Assembly (NCBI GenBank): GCA_900316645.1
Contig: ONDP01000009.1
Location: 1,272-65,271 of the forward strand
Direction of reading: 5' to 3'
Origin: an uncultured Prevotellaceae bacterium
GTDB lineage: Bacteria; Bacteroidota; Bacteroidia; Bacteroidales; Bacteroidaceae
DNA: 64,000 nt
Shown: in pieces, positions 23,680 through 34,991 of the stretch
Position numbering within the stretch: position 1 is the first letter of the stretch
Layout of the letters: every line of letters starts with the position of its first letter
The notes under the pieces: model-generated
The model's database searches: none
The model's input: the letters and a program-made list of their open reading frames with translations, nothing else
Told to the model about the DNA's origin: nothing
Made by a program: the position numbers and the translations under genes

Positions 23680-25081
23680 CTATCCAAATACAGTCGTATT
23701 GTTGTTTGTTCAATGTTTCCAATCCTAAATTCGTTGCTTTTCTTAATGCATCAGCAGAACGTTCTATTGTTGTATCTTGAATGACTTCAGGCCATTGATA
23801 GTTCGTCTCGTATTTAGCAGCAATGCCCCATCCGAAAGCTTCATTAGGAATGACACAGAAGGAGGATAGTTTTGGATAATCATCCTCAATGATAATCAGG
23901 TAAACAGACTTCATAGGTTTCCCTGTCTTTTGTATTGCTTCCCTTGCCATTTGTTTTCCAATCCGTCCTGATTTAACAGAGGAATCTATTAAATGAATAT
24001 CTATAGCTACAGAAACTATCAAGAATAACACGAATGAAAGTATCAGTGTCTTTTGTTGCTCTTTATATGTATTGATGGAATAAGCTATCATAATCGTTAT
24101 GAATGCCAGTCCTGCATAGGTGTGCATCATACTGAAAGTTGTCAGTAAATGAGGTGCTACAGCTATCAAAAGACATATGGCAGTACACCACATTTTTTTA
24201 TGACTGAATAAATGCCATTGGCGGATGAATACAAGATATAAAAAAGGAAGAGCGAAAAGAAAACTGACAATAGCCAATAATAACTTTCTGCTAGGTTGAT
24301 GCAGCAGATAGATATAGTCAACAGTGATCAATGAAGTGAACAGAAATTTAACAATGTTCTTAATGATTTTCAAGACTCCTGGCTCGTATTCAGGATGGAT
24401 GGTAATATCTTTTGGTTGAATGGCAATCATCAGTGCATAGGCTATCATGATACCAAGACCTACTAAAAGGTCTTTCTTCAGTGTTTTCTTGTCAATTAAA
24501 TCAAAGCCATAGGCAAGAACAGGACAAATCAATGCCCACATTAACCCATTCTCTTTAAAGAGTGTAGCCAGGAAAATGAGTATAGGCCAAAAGATATATT
24601 TGTTTTTACTATTTTTGACGTAAAAGAGAAAAGCAATAAGATCGGTAGTCAGTGCATAGACTTGATTTTGACTGTCAATAGCAGTAACAGTAGCCATTGT
24701 AGCAGGAATAATGAAAAAAAACAGCGTAGAAACGTTTATTGTTTTCTTGTTGAAGCCAAGTACTATCAGCACCTTAAAAAGGGCTACAACGCTCAGAAAA
24801 TGGCCTAAAACGACTAATAAATGATTAATAGCAGGAAATAGTAGTTGTGGGTTACGCCCTACAAGATATCCAATCCATGTATCAAATGGTCGCCAATGGT
24901 AGCCATAGAAGAAAAAATGTTCTTTGGTAAAGAACGGTGTGAAGTCAGGTGTTGTAGTTGCAGCCCAATCATCATGTGTAGGTAGAATGAACCATACAGC
25001 ATAAAGGAGAAGAGGAGAGAGCAAAATTATCAGAATGATACTCCAATAATCCCTCATTATTTGACGATGGCTATTCTGCAT
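23645..25081 (-). CDS. Polytopic membrane protein, possible GT-C glycosyltransferase
   Basis: A 478-residue protein with about ten to eleven hydrophobic segments and a soluble C-terminal part from about residue 380. An early loop has PTHDDWAATTTPDFTPFF, whose paired aspartates are where GT-C sugar transferases carry their catalytic acid. No family is firmly recognised. Position directly upstream of gtrA and downstream of porZ supports a role in lipid-linked sugar transfer or surface modification. It overlaps porZ by 25 bases, so translation is probably coupled. Confidence 0.65.
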   Translation of the reverse strand: MQNSHRQIMRDYWSIILIILLSPLLLYAVWFILPTHDDWAATTTPDFTPFFTKEHFFFYGYHWRPFDTWIGYLVGRNPQLLFPAINHLLVVLGHFLSVVALFKVLIVLGFNKKTINVSTLFFFIIPATMATVTAIDSQNQVYALTTDLIAFLFYVKNSKNKYIFWPILIFLATLFKENGLMWALICPVLAYGFDLIDKKTLKKDLLVGLGIMIAYALMIAIQPKDITIHPEYEPGVLKIIKNIVKFLFTSLITVDYIYLLHQPSRKLLLAIVSFLFALPFLYLVFIRQWHLFSHKKMWCTAICLLIAVAPHLLTTFSMMHTYAGLAFITIMIAYSINTYKEQQKTLILSFVLFLIVSVAIDIHLIDSSVKSGRIGKQMAREAIQKTGKPMKSVYLIIIEDDYPKLSSFCVIPNEAFGWGIAAKYETNYQWPEVIQDTTIERSADALRKATNLGLETLNKQQYDCIWIVDHEHIDVIKR

Positions 25082-26955
25082 ACTGTTCCTTTCTTTCCGT
25101 CACTTGTTGCAGTAATAACGTGATAGACACCACTCCCTACCCTATTACCTTTCTTATCCTTGCCATCCCAGGTGAACAGGCCTCCATTGCTTCTACCTTC
25201 GGCAACGAGGAAACCTGCAGCATTGGTGATTTTAACATCGGCATTGAAGGTAAGACCTGTGACGGTGATCAGTCCGGAATAGTTACTGAAATCAACAGGA
25301 TTAGGATAGGCATAGACGTGGTCGTCGTCCATCGTCTCAGCTGGTGCTGTGGCATCACTTATATAGGAACATAGACCTTGCTCAGTTCCAAAGAACACTT
25401 CTCCTGACTTAGGGTCGATAGCAATAGATTGCACCACATCAGAAAGGAGTTTACTGTTAGTTGTCGTGAAGTGTTGAACCTGCGTCATGTTGTCGGCACT
25501 GATCAGATAGGCGCCATTGCCATTGGTACCAAACCATTTACGTCCTCCTCCATCGATAGCTATAGCAGTGATATCTATTCCACTTAGCAGGTAGTCGGCA
25601 TAGTCGGTTCCATCATTGCGGGGCACTTTCACCTGGATAAAGGTAGGATTATCTTCAAAGATGTTATTTCTTTCCAATACGAAAGGTCCTGCATTAGATC
25701 CTATCCACAAGTCGTGATTCAAGTCTTCCACAATACATCTTACACCACTCTTTATATCTAAAAAAGTACCATCCTGATTGACAAAATTCTCATAGGCAGT
25801 GATATCATCATTTTGCATATCATATTGGTAAAAGGCAGGAGTTACCCAGTTATTATTGACAAACCACATGATTCCTTGGCTGTCAATTATTATTTTGCTC
25901 AGTTCCGCATTACTTCTATTAGGAATACTACTGGTATTGAGTTTCATCAGTTCTGGATGGTTCAGTTTTTTGAAAGTACCATTAGTAAATTTGATTAATG
26001 CAGTAGTGGGAGCAGAACTATTGAGTATCCATACATTACCTTCTTGGTCAAATTTGACACCAGTTACGATTTGATATTCTTTATCCGTTCCATTAAAACT
26101 CTCAATAGGACTATTGTGACTGGCATAATATTTAATGAATTTTCCATCAAGATATTCATATAGTCCGTTTCTGGAACCTGCAAAGATATGGTTTTCATTG
26201 GTGGGGTCTATGTCAAAGCAGAAAGAGCCTTGGAAGGAAACACCAGTCTGTTGGCTGATATTTTCGTATTGATAAACTTCCCACTCATTATCTTTTAATA
26301 TCTGAATGGGTGTTCCGTGATTGAAGTCACCATTGGAGGTATAAAGTCTGTTATTGAGAAATTTCAGATAGCCGAAGTTATTAAAATGAGGTCCTCCCGG
26401 CTGCAGTTTACTGACTAAGTCGATATACTTGTCGTAGTCGCTGTTATCCTCATCAGGGAGACCAGTGGGATAGTCGGGGTGTTTGGGTGTATAGCTCTCA
26501 GCTATTTCAGCTCTTTCTACATTGACTTTCACGATGCCGAAGCCACAGATGAGGTAGGCATAAGGACCGGCAATGCGGATGCTGCTGACAGTCTTGTCGC
26601 CAGTAATGACTTTCTGGTAGAGGTCGCTGATATTGATAACGTTGCCATCACGCTCCACCAGGTCGATATTAGCATTCTGATAGACCACTATCAATCGTTC
26701 AGCCTGAGGACACCAATTGATATGGGTGATATGGGTATCACTCAGTCCATTCGTCTTGTCGTAGGTATAGATGCTCTGATCGTTGAGATTATACTGGTAG
26801 AGGTCATTGCTTGCCATTACGAAAAGGTCGTCACCAGCTTTCTTAATCTGTTGCACCTCATGGTAAGCCATATAGGCTTTCCATCTGCCGATTTGGGCAA
26901 TTGACAATTGACAATTGACAATTGACAATAATAGGATGATGACGAATTTTTTCAT
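25057..26955 (-). CDS. porZ: PorZ-like type IX secretion component
   Basis: A 632-residue exported beta-propeller protein. In Porphyromonas, PorZ is part of the surface attachment complex and brings anionic LPS to the sortase PorU. Family pattern: IGRWKAYMAYHEVQQI after the signal peptide, NGLSDTHITHINWCP near residues 69-83, YQNANIDLVERDGNVINISDLY near 92-113 (given here in part), and YLICGFGIVKVNVERAEI. The C-terminal domain (VYAYPNPVDFSNYSGLITV to the terminal lysine) is a type A sorting-like domain. The signal peptide stretch SIVNCQLSI is encoded by a TTGACAA heptad repeat, so one unit gained or lost would shift the frame at the very start. Confidence 0.85.
   Translation of the reverse strand: MKKFVIILLLSIVNCQLSIAQIGRWKAYMAYHEVQQIKKAGDDLFVMASNDLYQYNLNDQSIYTYDKTNGLSDTHITHINWCPQAERLIVVYQNANIDLVERDGNVINISDLYQKVITGDKTVSSIRIAGPYAYLICGFGIVKVNVERAEIAESYTPKHPDYPTGLPDEDNSDYDKYIDLVSKLQPGGPHFNNFGYLKFLNNRLYTSNGDFNHGTPIQILKDNEWEVYQYENISQQTGVSFQGSFCFDIDPTNENHIFAGSRNGLYEYLDGKFIKYYASHNSPIESFNGTDKEYQIVTGVKFDQEGNVWILNSSAPTTALIKFTNGTFKKLNHPELMKLNTSSIPNRSNAELSKIIIDSQGIMWFVNNNWVTPAFYQYDMQNDDITAYENFVNQDGTFLDIKSGVRCIVEDLNHDLWIGSNAGPFVLERNNIFEDNPTFIQVKVPRNDGTDYADYLLSGIDITAIAIDGGGRKWFGTNGNGAYLISADNMTQVQHFTTTNSKLLSDVVQSIAIDPKSGEVFFGTEQGLCSYISDATAPAETMDDDHVYAYPNPVDFSNYSGLITVTGLTFNADVKITNAAGFLVAEGRSNGGLFTWDGKDKKGNRVGSGVYHVITATSDGKKGTVCRIAIVK
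26898..26929. repeat. Heptanucleotide repeat inside the porZ signal peptide
   Basis: Four units of TTGACAA lie in tandem. Read on the minus strand, three units make 21 bases and encode one S-I-V-N-C-Q-L period. Slippage by one or two units would shift the frame about 10 codons into porZ. Confidence 0.85.
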
Positions 26956-26960
26956 ACCTC

Positions 26961-27608
26961 TTACTTCTTACCTCTTTTCAGATACTCTGCCAGTTTCTGC
27001 GTGGCGCGTGCTCTGTGACTGATATGGTTTTTAATGTCGTTACCAAGTTCAGCAAAGGTTTTGTCGTAACCTTCAGGTTGGAAGATAGGATCATAGCCGA
27101 AGCCCTCCCCTCCCCTCTTTTCGCGAATGATTTCACCATTGACGATACCTTCAAACTGAGTGACATTCTTGATGCTGGTGCAACCACAGGGACACACATC
27201 CTTTTTCTCTATTAACGCAATCACTGTGCGAAATCGTGCCTTTCGGTTGTTATTATTTCCTAATTCACGCAGTAAACGGTCCATATTGGCTTCGCTGTCG
27301 TGGCTTAAGGTGTGTTGCGAGGGAATCGCAACACTCTCTAGGGCCGCATAGCGAGCGCTATAGACGCCTGGGGCGCCATTCAGGGCCTCCACTTCCAGTC
27401 CGGTGTCGTCGGCAAAGCAACTGACGTGATAGTGGTCGTACACATACTGAGCCTTCATGAGGGCATTTTCTTCAAGCGTCTGCCCTGTCTCGGGAATGTC
27501 TTCGTGACATCCGATATCATTCAAAGAAACCACCTCGAACTGAGGTCCTAAGATGCTACGTATTTCCTCCAGTTTGTGCTGGTTGTTGGTTGCGAATACT
27601 ATCTTCAT
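26961..27608 (-). CDS. rdgB: Non-canonical purine NTP pyrophosphatase (HAM1/RdgB)
   Basis: Hydrolyses ITP, dITP and XTP to monophosphates, keeping deaminated purines out of nucleic acids. It is 215 residues. [18 protein letters not shown] opens the protein. [20 protein letters not shown] near residues 66-85, [14 protein letters not shown] near 168-181 and HRARATQKL near the C-terminus are the family signatures. A short insert (about residues 90-105) precedes the helical part. It overlaps yitT by 53 bases and ends 5 bases before porZ. Confidence 0.95.
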   Translation of the reverse strand: MKIVFATNNQHKLEEIRSILGPQFEVVSLNDIGCHEDIPETGQTLEENALMKAQYVYDHYHVSCFADDTGLEVEALNGAPGVYSARYAALESVAIPSQHTLSHDSEANMDRLLRELGNNNNRKARFRTVIALIEKKDVCPCGCTSIKNVTQFEGIVNGEIIREKRGGEGFGYDPIFQPEGYDKTFAELGNDIKNHISHRARATQKLAEYLKRGKK

Positions 27609-28542
27609 TTTTCTTCTTAGTCTCTTTAATCCTAACCTTCATTTCTTCAAATCCCTCACCATAGACACCAATGACACTCGACTGAGAGACGAAGGCATTG
27701 GGGTCGATCATCTTGATGAGTCGGAACATGTTGACGCTCTCGTTTTTCTTTGCCAGGATACAGAGCACCTTACTCTTCTTACCTGTGTACCAACCATGTC
27801 CGTCGAGAATCGTCACACCGTGGTTCATCTGTGTACCAATGGCATTAGCTATCTCTTGCCATTTGCTGGAGAAGATAAAGAACTGAACCGACTGTCGTCT
27901 GGCATTCATCACATAGTCAAGCACATAGTTCTCCATTGCCATCACACAGAAGCCGAACATCACCTTATGGGCGCGTTCCAGATAACTTCCGAACTGAGGG
28001 AAGAACATACAGGAGCCGATGATGCAGAAGTCGGCAGCAATGAGTACTGATCCCAGCGACACATTATGATACTTATTGACGGAGGCTGCTATGATATCAG
28101 TACCGCCAGTAGAACCATTATGCAGGAATACCGTTGCCAAGGCAATACCCGTCAGCACACAGCCGATAATCATCGACATGAAATCCTGGCCCTCACCCAT
28201 CAGTTTAAACGGCAGTCCATTCGCTTGTTTAGGAATGATTTCCTGTGCAAACATCAGCATAAAATAGAGTGCGAAGATGGCAAAGATAGTCTTCATCAAG
28301 AACTTCACACCAAGAATTTTCAGGGCAACCAGCAACAGAATACCGTTGATGATGATATAGGTGTTTTCCAAATGGAATCCAGTGGCATAATAGATGATAG
28401 CCGAAAGACCCGTCACACCACCAGCTACTATCTGATAAGGCATCAGGAATACGGTAAATGCCACTGTATAAATGGCAAGGCCAAGGGCTATAAACATATA
28501 GTCCTTGGCTTCGTTCCATATCATGCGATGTTGTTCTGTCAT
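27556..28542 (-). CDS. YitT family membrane protein (DUF161 + DUF2179)
   Basis: A 328-residue protein with about five or six N-terminal helices carrying the YitT pattern [18 protein letters not shown] near residues 32-49 and [14 protein letters not shown] near 138-151. A soluble C-terminal DUF2179 domain is at about 215-305 ([20 protein letters not shown]). Function is unknown; transport has been suggested for the family. Its ATG follows the leuS stop with no gap, and its C-terminal lysine-rich tail overlaps rdgB. Confidence 0.88.
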   Translation of the reverse strand: MTEQHRMIWNEAKDYMFIALGLAIYTVAFTVFLMPYQIVAGGVTGLSAIIYYATGFHLENTYIIINGILLLVALKILGVKFLMKTIFAIFALYFMLMFAQEIIPKQANGLPFKLMGEGQDFMSMIIGCVLTGIALATVFLHNGSTGGTDIIAASVNKYHNVSLGSVLIAADFCIIGSCMFFPQFGSYLERAHKVMFGFCVMAMENYVLDYVMNARRQSVQFFIFSSKWQEIANAIGTQMNHGVTILDGHGWYTGKKSKVLCILAKKNESVNMFRLIKMIDPNAFVSQSSVIGVYGEGFEEMKVRIKETKKKNEDSIRNQQPAQTGGNT

Positions 28543-31404
28543 TTACTTCTTAAAAACGATGTTCACCATACGCTTAGGGACGATGATAACCTTTAAAATA
28601 TCACCCTCAATGTATTTCTTAGAGCGCTCGTCGGCGAGGACGGCATCCTGGATGGTCTGATTGTCGGCATCGGCAGGGAACTCCATATCGAAGCGTGCCT
28701 TACCATTGAAAGCCACACCCAGTTTCACAGTGTTCTCAACCAGGTATTCCTCGTTCCACTCAGGCCATTGAGCGTCGCACACACTACCCTTCTCGCCCAG
28801 AGCCTCCCAGAGTTCCTCGGCAATATGAGGAGCAAACGGTGCAATGAGGATGACCAGTGTCTTCAGTGCCTCACGACTTCTGCACTTCTGCTGAGCCAGT
28901 TCGTTGACACAGATCATAAAGGCAGAGATAGAGGTGTTGTAAGAGAATACCTCAATATCCTGACTGACCTTCTTGATGAGTTTGTGAACACTCTTCAGGG
29001 CTTCTTTCGTGGGTTCGCTATTGTCGATGATGAGGTCGGTAGATGTGGCAGGTTCGGTAGATGTGGTGGGGCGGCTGTTGCCATAGAAGAGCGCCCAGAA
29101 TTTCTTCAGGAAGCGGTGGCAACCGTCGATACCGTTGGTATCCCATGGTTTCGACTGTTCTACAGGACCCAGGAACATCTCGTAAAGACGCAGGGTGTCG
29201 GCACCATATTTCTCGACAATCATATCCGGGTTGACCACATTGAACATCGATTTCGACATCTTTTCGATAGCCCATCCGCAGATGTACTTACCATCCTCGA
29301 GAATGAACTCAGCCTTCTCGTATTCAGGACGCCAAGCCTTGAAAGCGTCAATATCCAGTATATCGTTGGATACGATGTTGACATCCACATGGATAGGAGT
29401 AGTCTGGTATTTATCCTTCAGACCGAAGCTGACGAATTTACCCTTGTCACTCCCCTCCTCTACTCTGTAAACGAAATTAGAGCGACCCTGAATCATACCT
29501 TGGTTCACCAGTTTCTTGAAAGGCTCGTCTTCACAGCTATAGCCTGAGTCATAGAGGAACTTGTTCCAGAAACGCGAATAAATGAGGTGACCTGTAGCAT
29601 GTTCCGTACCACCAACATAGAGGTCGACATTGCGCCAGTACTCATCAGCATCACGACTGACAAGCGCCTTCTGGTTCTTCGGGTCCATATAGCGCAGATA
29701 GTAGGCACTAGAACCAGCGAAGCCAGGCATGGTGTTCAGTTCGAGTGGGAAGACGGTTTTATTATCGATAAGTGACTTATCGACCACAGTGTCGGTCTTC
29801 GTATCCCACGCCCACTTCTTGGCGCGTCCCAATGGGGGTTCGCCTGTCTCAGTGGGTTTGTATTCATCAATCTCAGGCAATTCCAATGGCAGGCACTCCT
29901 TTGGAATCATATAAGGCATATCGTCCTTATAATATACAGGGAACGGTTCGCCCCAGTAGCGCTGACGGGAGAAGATGGCATCACGCAGGCGGTAGTTCAC
30001 TTTTACGCGTCCTATACCCTGTTCTGTCACGTATTTCTTGGTAGCTGCAATAGCTTCCTTGACAGTCAGTCCGTTGAGGCTGAACTTGCTGCTGGCAGAG
30101 TTGCATACAATACCCTCTTTGGCATCATACGATTCCTCAGAGACATCAGCCCCCTCAATCAGTGGGATGATGGGCAGATTGAAGTGCTTGGCAAAGGCAT
30201 AGTCGCGTGAGTCGTGGGCAGGTACAGCCATAATAGCACCTGTGCCATAGCCAGCCAGTACATATTCAGCAATCCAGATAGGTATCTTTTCGTCCGTGAA
30301 CGGATTGATGGCATAGCTGCCAGAGAACACACCCGTCACCTTATGATCCATCTGGCGATCACGCTCCGTGCGCTTCTTCACATAATCCAGATATTCATCA
30401 ACAGCCTGTTTCTGGTCGGGTGTGGTGAGTTCCGCCACGAGGTCACTCTCAGGAGCCAGTACCATGAAGGTGACACCGAACATCGTATCGGCACGAGTGG
30501 TGAAGATGGTGAAGTGTTTGTCAGAGTCAGCTACCTTGAACTCTACCTCAGTACCCTCAGAACGTCCAATCCAGTTGCGCTGAGTCTCCTTCAGAGAGTC
30601 AGTCCAGTCAATTTCCTCCAGACCGTCCAACAGGCGCTGTGCGTAGGCACTGACACGCAGACACCACTGGCGCATCTTCTTTTGTACGACGGGATAGCCG
30701 CCACGAACGCTGACACCGTCAACTACCTCGTCATTCGCCAATACCGTACCCAGTTTCGGACACCAGTTCACCATCGTATCAGCCAGATAGGCAATACGAT
30801 AGTTCATTAGTACCTCCTGCTTCTTCTTTTCTGAGAAAGCAGCCCATTCAGAGGCTGTGAAGTGCAGTTCCTCTGTGCCCAGGGCATTACAGTTCTCAGT
30901 ACCCATCAGTTCGAAGTGCTCAATCAGTTTAATGGTAGGCTGAGCCTTGTGTGATGCAGTGGAGAAATAACTCTTGAACATACGCTGGAAGGCCCACTGC
31001 GTCCACTTGTAGTAGATGGGGTCGCAGGTGCGCACCTCACGTTCCCAGTCGAAGGAGAACCCAATCTTGTCCAGCTGAGAGCGATAGCGGTTGATATTAT
31101 CGAAAGTAGTTTTCTCAGGATGCTGTCCTGTCTGGATAGCATACTGTTCGGCAGGCAGTCCATAGGCATCATAACCCATTGGATTCAACACGTTGTAACC
31201 CTTCTGACGCTTGTAGCGGGCATAGATATCTGAGGCGATATAGCCTAAGGGGTGACCCACATGCAATCCTGCTCCAGAGGGGTAGGGGAACATGTTGAGT
31301 ACGTAGAATTTCTTCTTGGTTGGGTCTTCGGTTACGCGATAGGTTTTCATCTCCACCCATCGCTTCTGCCACTTCTGTTCAATGTCTCTAAAATTGTATT
31401 CCAT
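28543..31404 (-). CDS. leuS: Leucyl-tRNA synthetase
   Basis: A class I synthetase charging tRNA-Leu, 953 residues. The HIGH motif is in [16 protein letters not shown] near residues 41-56. The CP1 editing domain (about 240-440) includes TTRADTMFG and the KMSKS motif is in [13 protein letters not shown] near 700. The anticodon-binding and C-terminal domains are complete. Compared with E. coli (860 residues) the protein is longer, largely through an insert near residues 130-180 and the region before KMSKS, as is usual in Bacteroidetes. It is the first gene of the long operon. Confidence 0.97.
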   Translation of the reverse strand: MEYNFRDIEQKWQKRWVEMKTYRVTEDPTKKKFYVLNMFPYPSGAGLHVGHPLGYIASDIYARYKRQKGYNVLNPMGYDAYGLPAEQYAIQTGQHPEKTTFDNINRYRSQLDKIGFSFDWEREVRTCDPIYYKWTQWAFQRMFKSYFSTASHKAQPTIKLIEHFELMGTENCNALGTEELHFTASEWAAFSEKKKQEVLMNYRIAYLADTMVNWCPKLGTVLANDEVVDGVSVRGGYPVVQKKMRQWCLRVSAYAQRLLDGLEEIDWTDSLKETQRNWIGRSEGTEVEFKVADSDKHFTIFTTRADTMFGVTFMVLAPESDLVAELTTPDQKQAVDEYLDYVKKRTERDRQMDHKVTGVFSGSYAINPFTDEKIPIWIAEYVLAGYGTGAIMAVPAHDSRDYAFAKHFNLPIIPLIEGADVSEESYDAKEGIVCNSASSKFSLNGLTVKEAIAATKKYVTEQGIGRVKVNYRLRDAIFSRQRYWGEPFPVYYKDDMPYMIPKECLPLELPEIDEYKPTETGEPPLGRAKKWAWDTKTDTVVDKSLIDNKTVFPLELNTMPGFAGSSAYYLRYMDPKNQKALVSRDADEYWRNVDLYVGGTEHATGHLIYSRFWNKFLYDSGYSCEDEPFKKLVNQGMIQGRSNFVYRVEEGSDKGKFVSFGLKDKYQTTPIHVDVNIVSNDILDIDAFKAWRPEYEKAEFILEDGKYICGWAIEKMSKSMFNVVNPDMIVEKYGADTLRLYEMFLGPVEQSKPWDTNGIDGCHRFLKKFWALFYGNSRPTTSTEPATSTDLIIDNSEPTKEALKSVHKLIKKVSQDIEVFSYNTSISAFMICVNELAQQKCRSREALKTLVILIAPFAPHIAEELWEALGEKGSVCDAQWPEWNEEYLVENTVKLGVAFNGKARFDMEFPADADNQTIQDAVLADERSKKYIEGDILKVIIVPKRMVNIVFKK

Positions 31405-31441
31405 ATCGATATGTTTTTATTATTTTCATTCTTATAGAATG

Positions 31442-31472
31442 CAAAGATACGAAAAATTGGTTGAAATGCAAA
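31442..31472 (-). promoter_or_regulatory. Promoter of the leuS operon
   Basis: On the minus strand TTTG (complement of 31469-31472) and TATCTTTG (complement of 31442-31449) are 19 bases apart, 37 bases ahead of the leuS ATG. A divergent TATCTTTG at 31491-31498 serves mutS. Confidence 0.8.
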
Positions 31473-31490
31473 ATTTTCAAGAAAAATGCG

Positions 31491-31498
31491 TATCTTTG
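31491..31498 (+). promoter_or_regulatory. -7 box of mutS
   Basis: TATCTTTG lies 19 bases ahead of the mutS ATG. The -33 element is not clear. The leuS and mutS promoters are back to back with start points about 60 bases apart. Confidence 0.6.
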
Positions 31499-31517
31499 CA
31501 TTCAAATTCTTTAGGTA

Positions 31518-34139
31518 ATGGCAAAAAACAACGGCAAGGAGCTCACTCCCATGATGAAGCAATTCTTCGACCTCAAGGCGAAACACCCAGAGGCCTTGTT
31601 GCTGTTTCGTTGTGGTGATTTCTATGAGACCTATTGTGAAGATGCTATAACGGCTTCTCAGATTCTCGGTATCACGCTGACTCGCAGAAACAATGGTGCA
31701 GGTGTGAAAGGCGACGAAATGGCAGGATTTCCCCATCACGCTCTGGATACCTATCTGCCCAAACTGATTCGGGCAGGTAAGCGAGTGGCTATCTGTGACC
31801 AGTTGGAAGACCCGAAACTCACCAAGAAACTGGTGAAGCGAGGTATTACAGAACTCGTCACCCCTGGTGTGGCCATGCAGGATAATGTGCTTAATTACAA
31901 AGAGAATAATTTTCTCTGTGCAGTACATTTCGGAAAGAGTGCCTGTGGTGTCTCCTTTCTGGATATCTCGACGGGTGAGTTTCTGACAGGCGAGGGTACT
32001 TACGATTACGTAGAGAAACTGATGGGCAGTTTCCAACCTAAGGAAGTGCTTTACGACAGAGAGCGTAAGGCCGATTTCGTTAAGTTTTTTGGTTCGCGCT
32101 ATTGCACCTTCGAACTGGACGACTGGGTGTTTACAGAGCAGACAGCCCATCAGAAATTGCTGAAGCACTTCCAAGTGAAGTCGATGAAGGGCTTTGGTGT
32201 TGATCATCTGAAGAGCGGTCTCATTGCTTCAGGTGCTATCCTTCAGTATCTCGACCAGACGTTGCACACGCAGATTGGTCATATCACAACCCTTTCCCGT
32301 ATAGAGGAAGAGCGCTATGTGCGTCTCGATAAGTTTACAGTCCGTTCGCTAGAACTGGTGAGCACGATGCAGGAGGGTGGTAAGTCGTTGCTGGATGTCA
32401 TTGACCGTACAGTATCACCTATGGGTGGTCGCTTGTTGCGCCGTTGGCTGGTGTTCCCTCTGAAGGACGTGAAACCCATCAATGCCCGATTGGATATTGT
32501 TGATTATTTTTTCCGTGAGCCAGAGTTCCGACAGTGTATTGACGACCATTTGCATCGGATAGGTGATTTGGAGCGTATCATCTCGAAAGTGGCAGTAGGC
32601 AGGGTGACACCTCGTGAGGTGGTGCAGTTGAAGATAGCTCTGCAGGCTATCGAACCCATCAAGACAGCCTGTCAACATGCCAAGAACGACGCCATCCGTC
32701 AGGTAGGTGAGCGACTGTCGCTTTGTGAGAGCATTCGCGACCGCATAGCTGCTGAGATTACCAACGACCCTCCACAGTTGGTGCAGAAGGGTGGGGTAAT
32801 CCGTGATGGGGTAAACCCAGAACTCGACGAGTTGCGCCATATAGCCTATTCGGGTAAAGACTATCTGATGCAGATTCAGGAGCGCGAGACACAGGCTACA
32901 GGTATCGCCTCGCTGAAGATAGGTTATAATAATGTGTTCGGCTATTATCTGGAGGTTCGCAACACCTATAAGGATAAAGTGCCAGCCGACTGGGTGCGCA
33001 AGCAGACACTGGCCCAGGCAGAGCGTTATATCACACAGGAGTTGAAGGAGTATGAAGAGAAGATTCTGGGTGCCGAGGATAAGATACTCTCCCTTGAGCA
33101 GCAACTCTTCAACCAGTTGGTGGTAGCTTTGCAGGAATTTATTCCTCAGGTACAGCAGAATGCCAATATCATAGCCCATCTCGACTGTCTGCTCAGTGCT
33201 GCCAAGACAGCAGAGGAGAACCATTATATCCGTCCGCAGATAGACGAGAGCAATGTGATAGACATTCACCAAGGTCGCCATCCTGTGATAGAGACCCAGT
33301 TGCCGATGGGTGAGCATTATGTGCCTAATGACGTGCTGCTCGACAATGAACGTCAGCAGATTATCATTATTACAGGTCCGAATATGGCTGGTAAATCGGC
33401 ACTGTTGCGTCAGACAGCCCTTATCGTGCTGTTGGCCCAGATAGGTTCGTTTGTGCCAGCAGAGAGTGCGAGAATCGGTCTGGTGGATAAGATTTTCACG
33501 AGGGTAGGGGCGTCAGATAACATTTCGTTGGGTGAATCGACCTTTATGGTAGAAATGACAGAGGCAGCAAACATATTGAATAATGTCACACCTCGTTCGC
33601 TGGTGCTATTCGATGAGTTAGGCCGAGGCACTTCCACCTATGACGGTATCTCGATAGCCTGGGCTATTGTGGAATATCTGCACGAACACCCCAAGGCACA
33701 GGCGCGTACACTCTTTGCCACCCACTATCATGAGTTGAATGAGATGGAGAAGCACTTCAATCGTATTCGCAACTACAATGTGAGTGTGAAGGAGGTGGAT
33801 GGCAAAGTCATTTTCCTGCGAAAGCTCGAAAAAGGCGGGTCGGAACACTCTTTCGGTATCCATGTGGCTGAGATAGCCGGAATGCCCAAGAGTATTGTGA
33901 AGCGCGCCAATGTCATTCTTCAGCAGTTGGAGGCCGACAATGCCCAGGTGGGCAAGGCCGGCAAGCCTACAGCAGAGATAGCCCAGAGTCGTGAGGGTAT
34001 GCAACTTTCGTTCTTCCAATTGGACGACCCTGTGCTCTGTCAGGTACGTGACGAAATACTTGGTCTTGACGTCAATAACCTGACGCCTCTTGAAGCCCTG
34101 AACAAGCTTAGCGAAATCAAGAAGATTGTCGCGCCCTGA
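31518..34139 (+). CDS. mutS: DNA mismatch repair protein MutS
   Basis: Recognises base mismatches and small loops and starts repair with MutL. It is 873 residues. The mismatch-wedge motif is [10 protein letters not shown] near residues 30-39, which is FYE as in MutS1. The ATPase has Walker [16 protein letters not shown] near 618-632, Walker [17 protein letters not shown] near 695-710, and the [11 protein letters not shown] segment. The C-terminal tail is short. Because many heptanucleotide repeats lie in this genome, an intact MutS1 is relevant to how often they slip. The 3' end overlaps lgt by 23 bases, tail to tail. Confidence 0.97.
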   Translation: MAKNNGKELTPMMKQFFDLKAKHPEALLLFRCGDFYETYCEDAITASQILGITLTRRNNGAGVKGDEMAGFPHHALDTYLPKLIRAGKRVAICDQLEDPKLTKKLVKRGITELVTPGVAMQDNVLNYKENNFLCAVHFGKSACGVSFLDISTGEFLTGEGTYDYVEKLMGSFQPKEVLYDRERKADFVKFFGSRYCTFELDDWVFTEQTAHQKLLKHFQVKSMKGFGVDHLKSGLIASGAILQYLDQTLHTQIGHITTLSRIEEERYVRLDKFTVRSLELVSTMQEGGKSLLDVIDRTVSPMGGRLLRRWLVFPLKDVKPINARLDIVDYFFREPEFRQCIDDHLHRIGDLERIISKVAVGRVTPREVVQLKIALQAIEPIKTACQHAKNDAIRQVGERLSLCESIRDRIAAEITNDPPQLVQKGGVIRDGVNPELDELRHIAYSGKDYLMQIQERETQATGIASLKIGYNNVFGYYLEVRNTYKDKVPADWVRKQTLAQAERYITQELKEYEEKILGAEDKILSLEQQLFNQLVVALQEFIPQVQQNANIIAHLDCLLSAAKTAEENHYIRPQIDESNVIDIHQGRHPVIETQLPMGEHYVPNDVLLDNERQQIIIITGPNMAGKSALLRQTALIVLLAQIGSFVPAESARIGLVDKIFTRVGASDNISLGESTFMVEMTEAANILNNVTPRSLVLFDELGRGTSTYDGISIAWAIVEYLHEHPKAQARTLFATHYHELNEMEKHFNRIRNYNVSVKEVDGKVIFLRKLEKGGSEHSFGIHVAEIAGMPKSIVKRANVILQQLEADNAQVGKAGKPTAEIAQSREGMQLSFFQLDDPVLCQVRDEILGLDVNNLTPLEALNKLSEIKKIVAP

Positions 34140-34989
34140 CCATACACCATACACCGAGTATGACAAAGGGAATCGAAAGAATCTGTCCCATATCGATTGG
34201 GAGAGAGGCTTCGAAGGCTTCCTGCACTTCCTTCGTGTATTCTATGAAGAAGCGGAAGGTGAAGATATATGCCAAGCAGAAACCAAAATACCAGCCAGTG
34301 CCAATCTTCTCGGGCATTCGTTTGTGGAGATACCACAGGATACCGAACAGGATGGCATAGGCAATAGCCTCGTAGAGCTGGCCTGGGTGGCGAGGCATTT
34401 GGTCAACACGCTCGAAGATAAAAGCCCAGGGCACATCCGTCACCTTACCTATAATCTCAGAATTCATCAGGTTGCCCAGTCGGATGAAGCAGGCCATCGA
34501 GCCAGTGGCAATAGCGATATTGTCGAGTACGGTCCAGATATTTAATTTAGTCTTCTTGACATAGAGCCAGAGGGCTATCATCAGACCTAAGGTACCACCA
34601 TGTGAGGCCAATCCTTCATAGCCAACGAATGCTGCAGCACCGCCAGTCAACTGAAATAACCAGTTTCCTGCATAGTTTATGTTACCATCCACAAATCTAA
34701 TGGGCAGAAACATCTCGATGATGCCTCTGACAGAGGTCAGGAAATAATCGGGTTCGTAGAAAATGCAATGTCCCAATCGGGCACCTAACAGGATGCCCAT
34801 GAAGCAATAGATGAAGAGGGGGTCGAATAGTTCGTCCTTGATTTTCTGTTCACGATAGAGCCTGCGCACCAGCAGATAAGCCACAGCAAAACCTACCAGC
34901 CAGCAGAGTCCATACCACCTCACTGCCAGCGGACCTAAATGGAAGAAAACCAAATCTGGATTCCAATGGATAAACAGTTCACAGTTCAT
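34117..34989 (-). CDS. lgt: Prolipoprotein diacylglyceryl transferase
   Basis: An inner-membrane enzyme of 290 residues that attaches diacylglycerol to the lipobox cysteine of prolipoproteins. Several such prolipoproteins are encoded in this window. It has about seven helices. The family signature is the ASHGGTLG stretch near residues 127-134, and [20 protein letters not shown] near 168-187 (Arg and Asn essential in E. coli Lgt). The final helix and [11 protein letters not shown] match the Bacteroidetes type. It starts 2 bases after ychF and is probably cotranscribed with it. Confidence 0.94.
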   Translation of the reverse strand: MNCELFIHWNPDLVFFHLGPLAVRWYGLCWLVGFAVAYLLVRRLYREQKIKDELFDPLFIYCFMGILLGARLGHCIFYEPDYFLTSVRGIIEMFLPIRFVDGNINYAGNWLFQLTGGAAAFVGYEGLASHGGTLGLMIALWLYVKKTKLNIWTVLDNIAIATGSMACFIRLGNLMNSEIIGKVTDVPWAFIFERVDQMPRHPGQLYEAIAYAILFGILWYLHKRMPEKIGTGWYFGFCLAYIFTFRFFIEYTKEVQEAFEASLPIDMGQILSIPFVILGVWCMVRARQSS

Positions 34990-34991
34990 AA

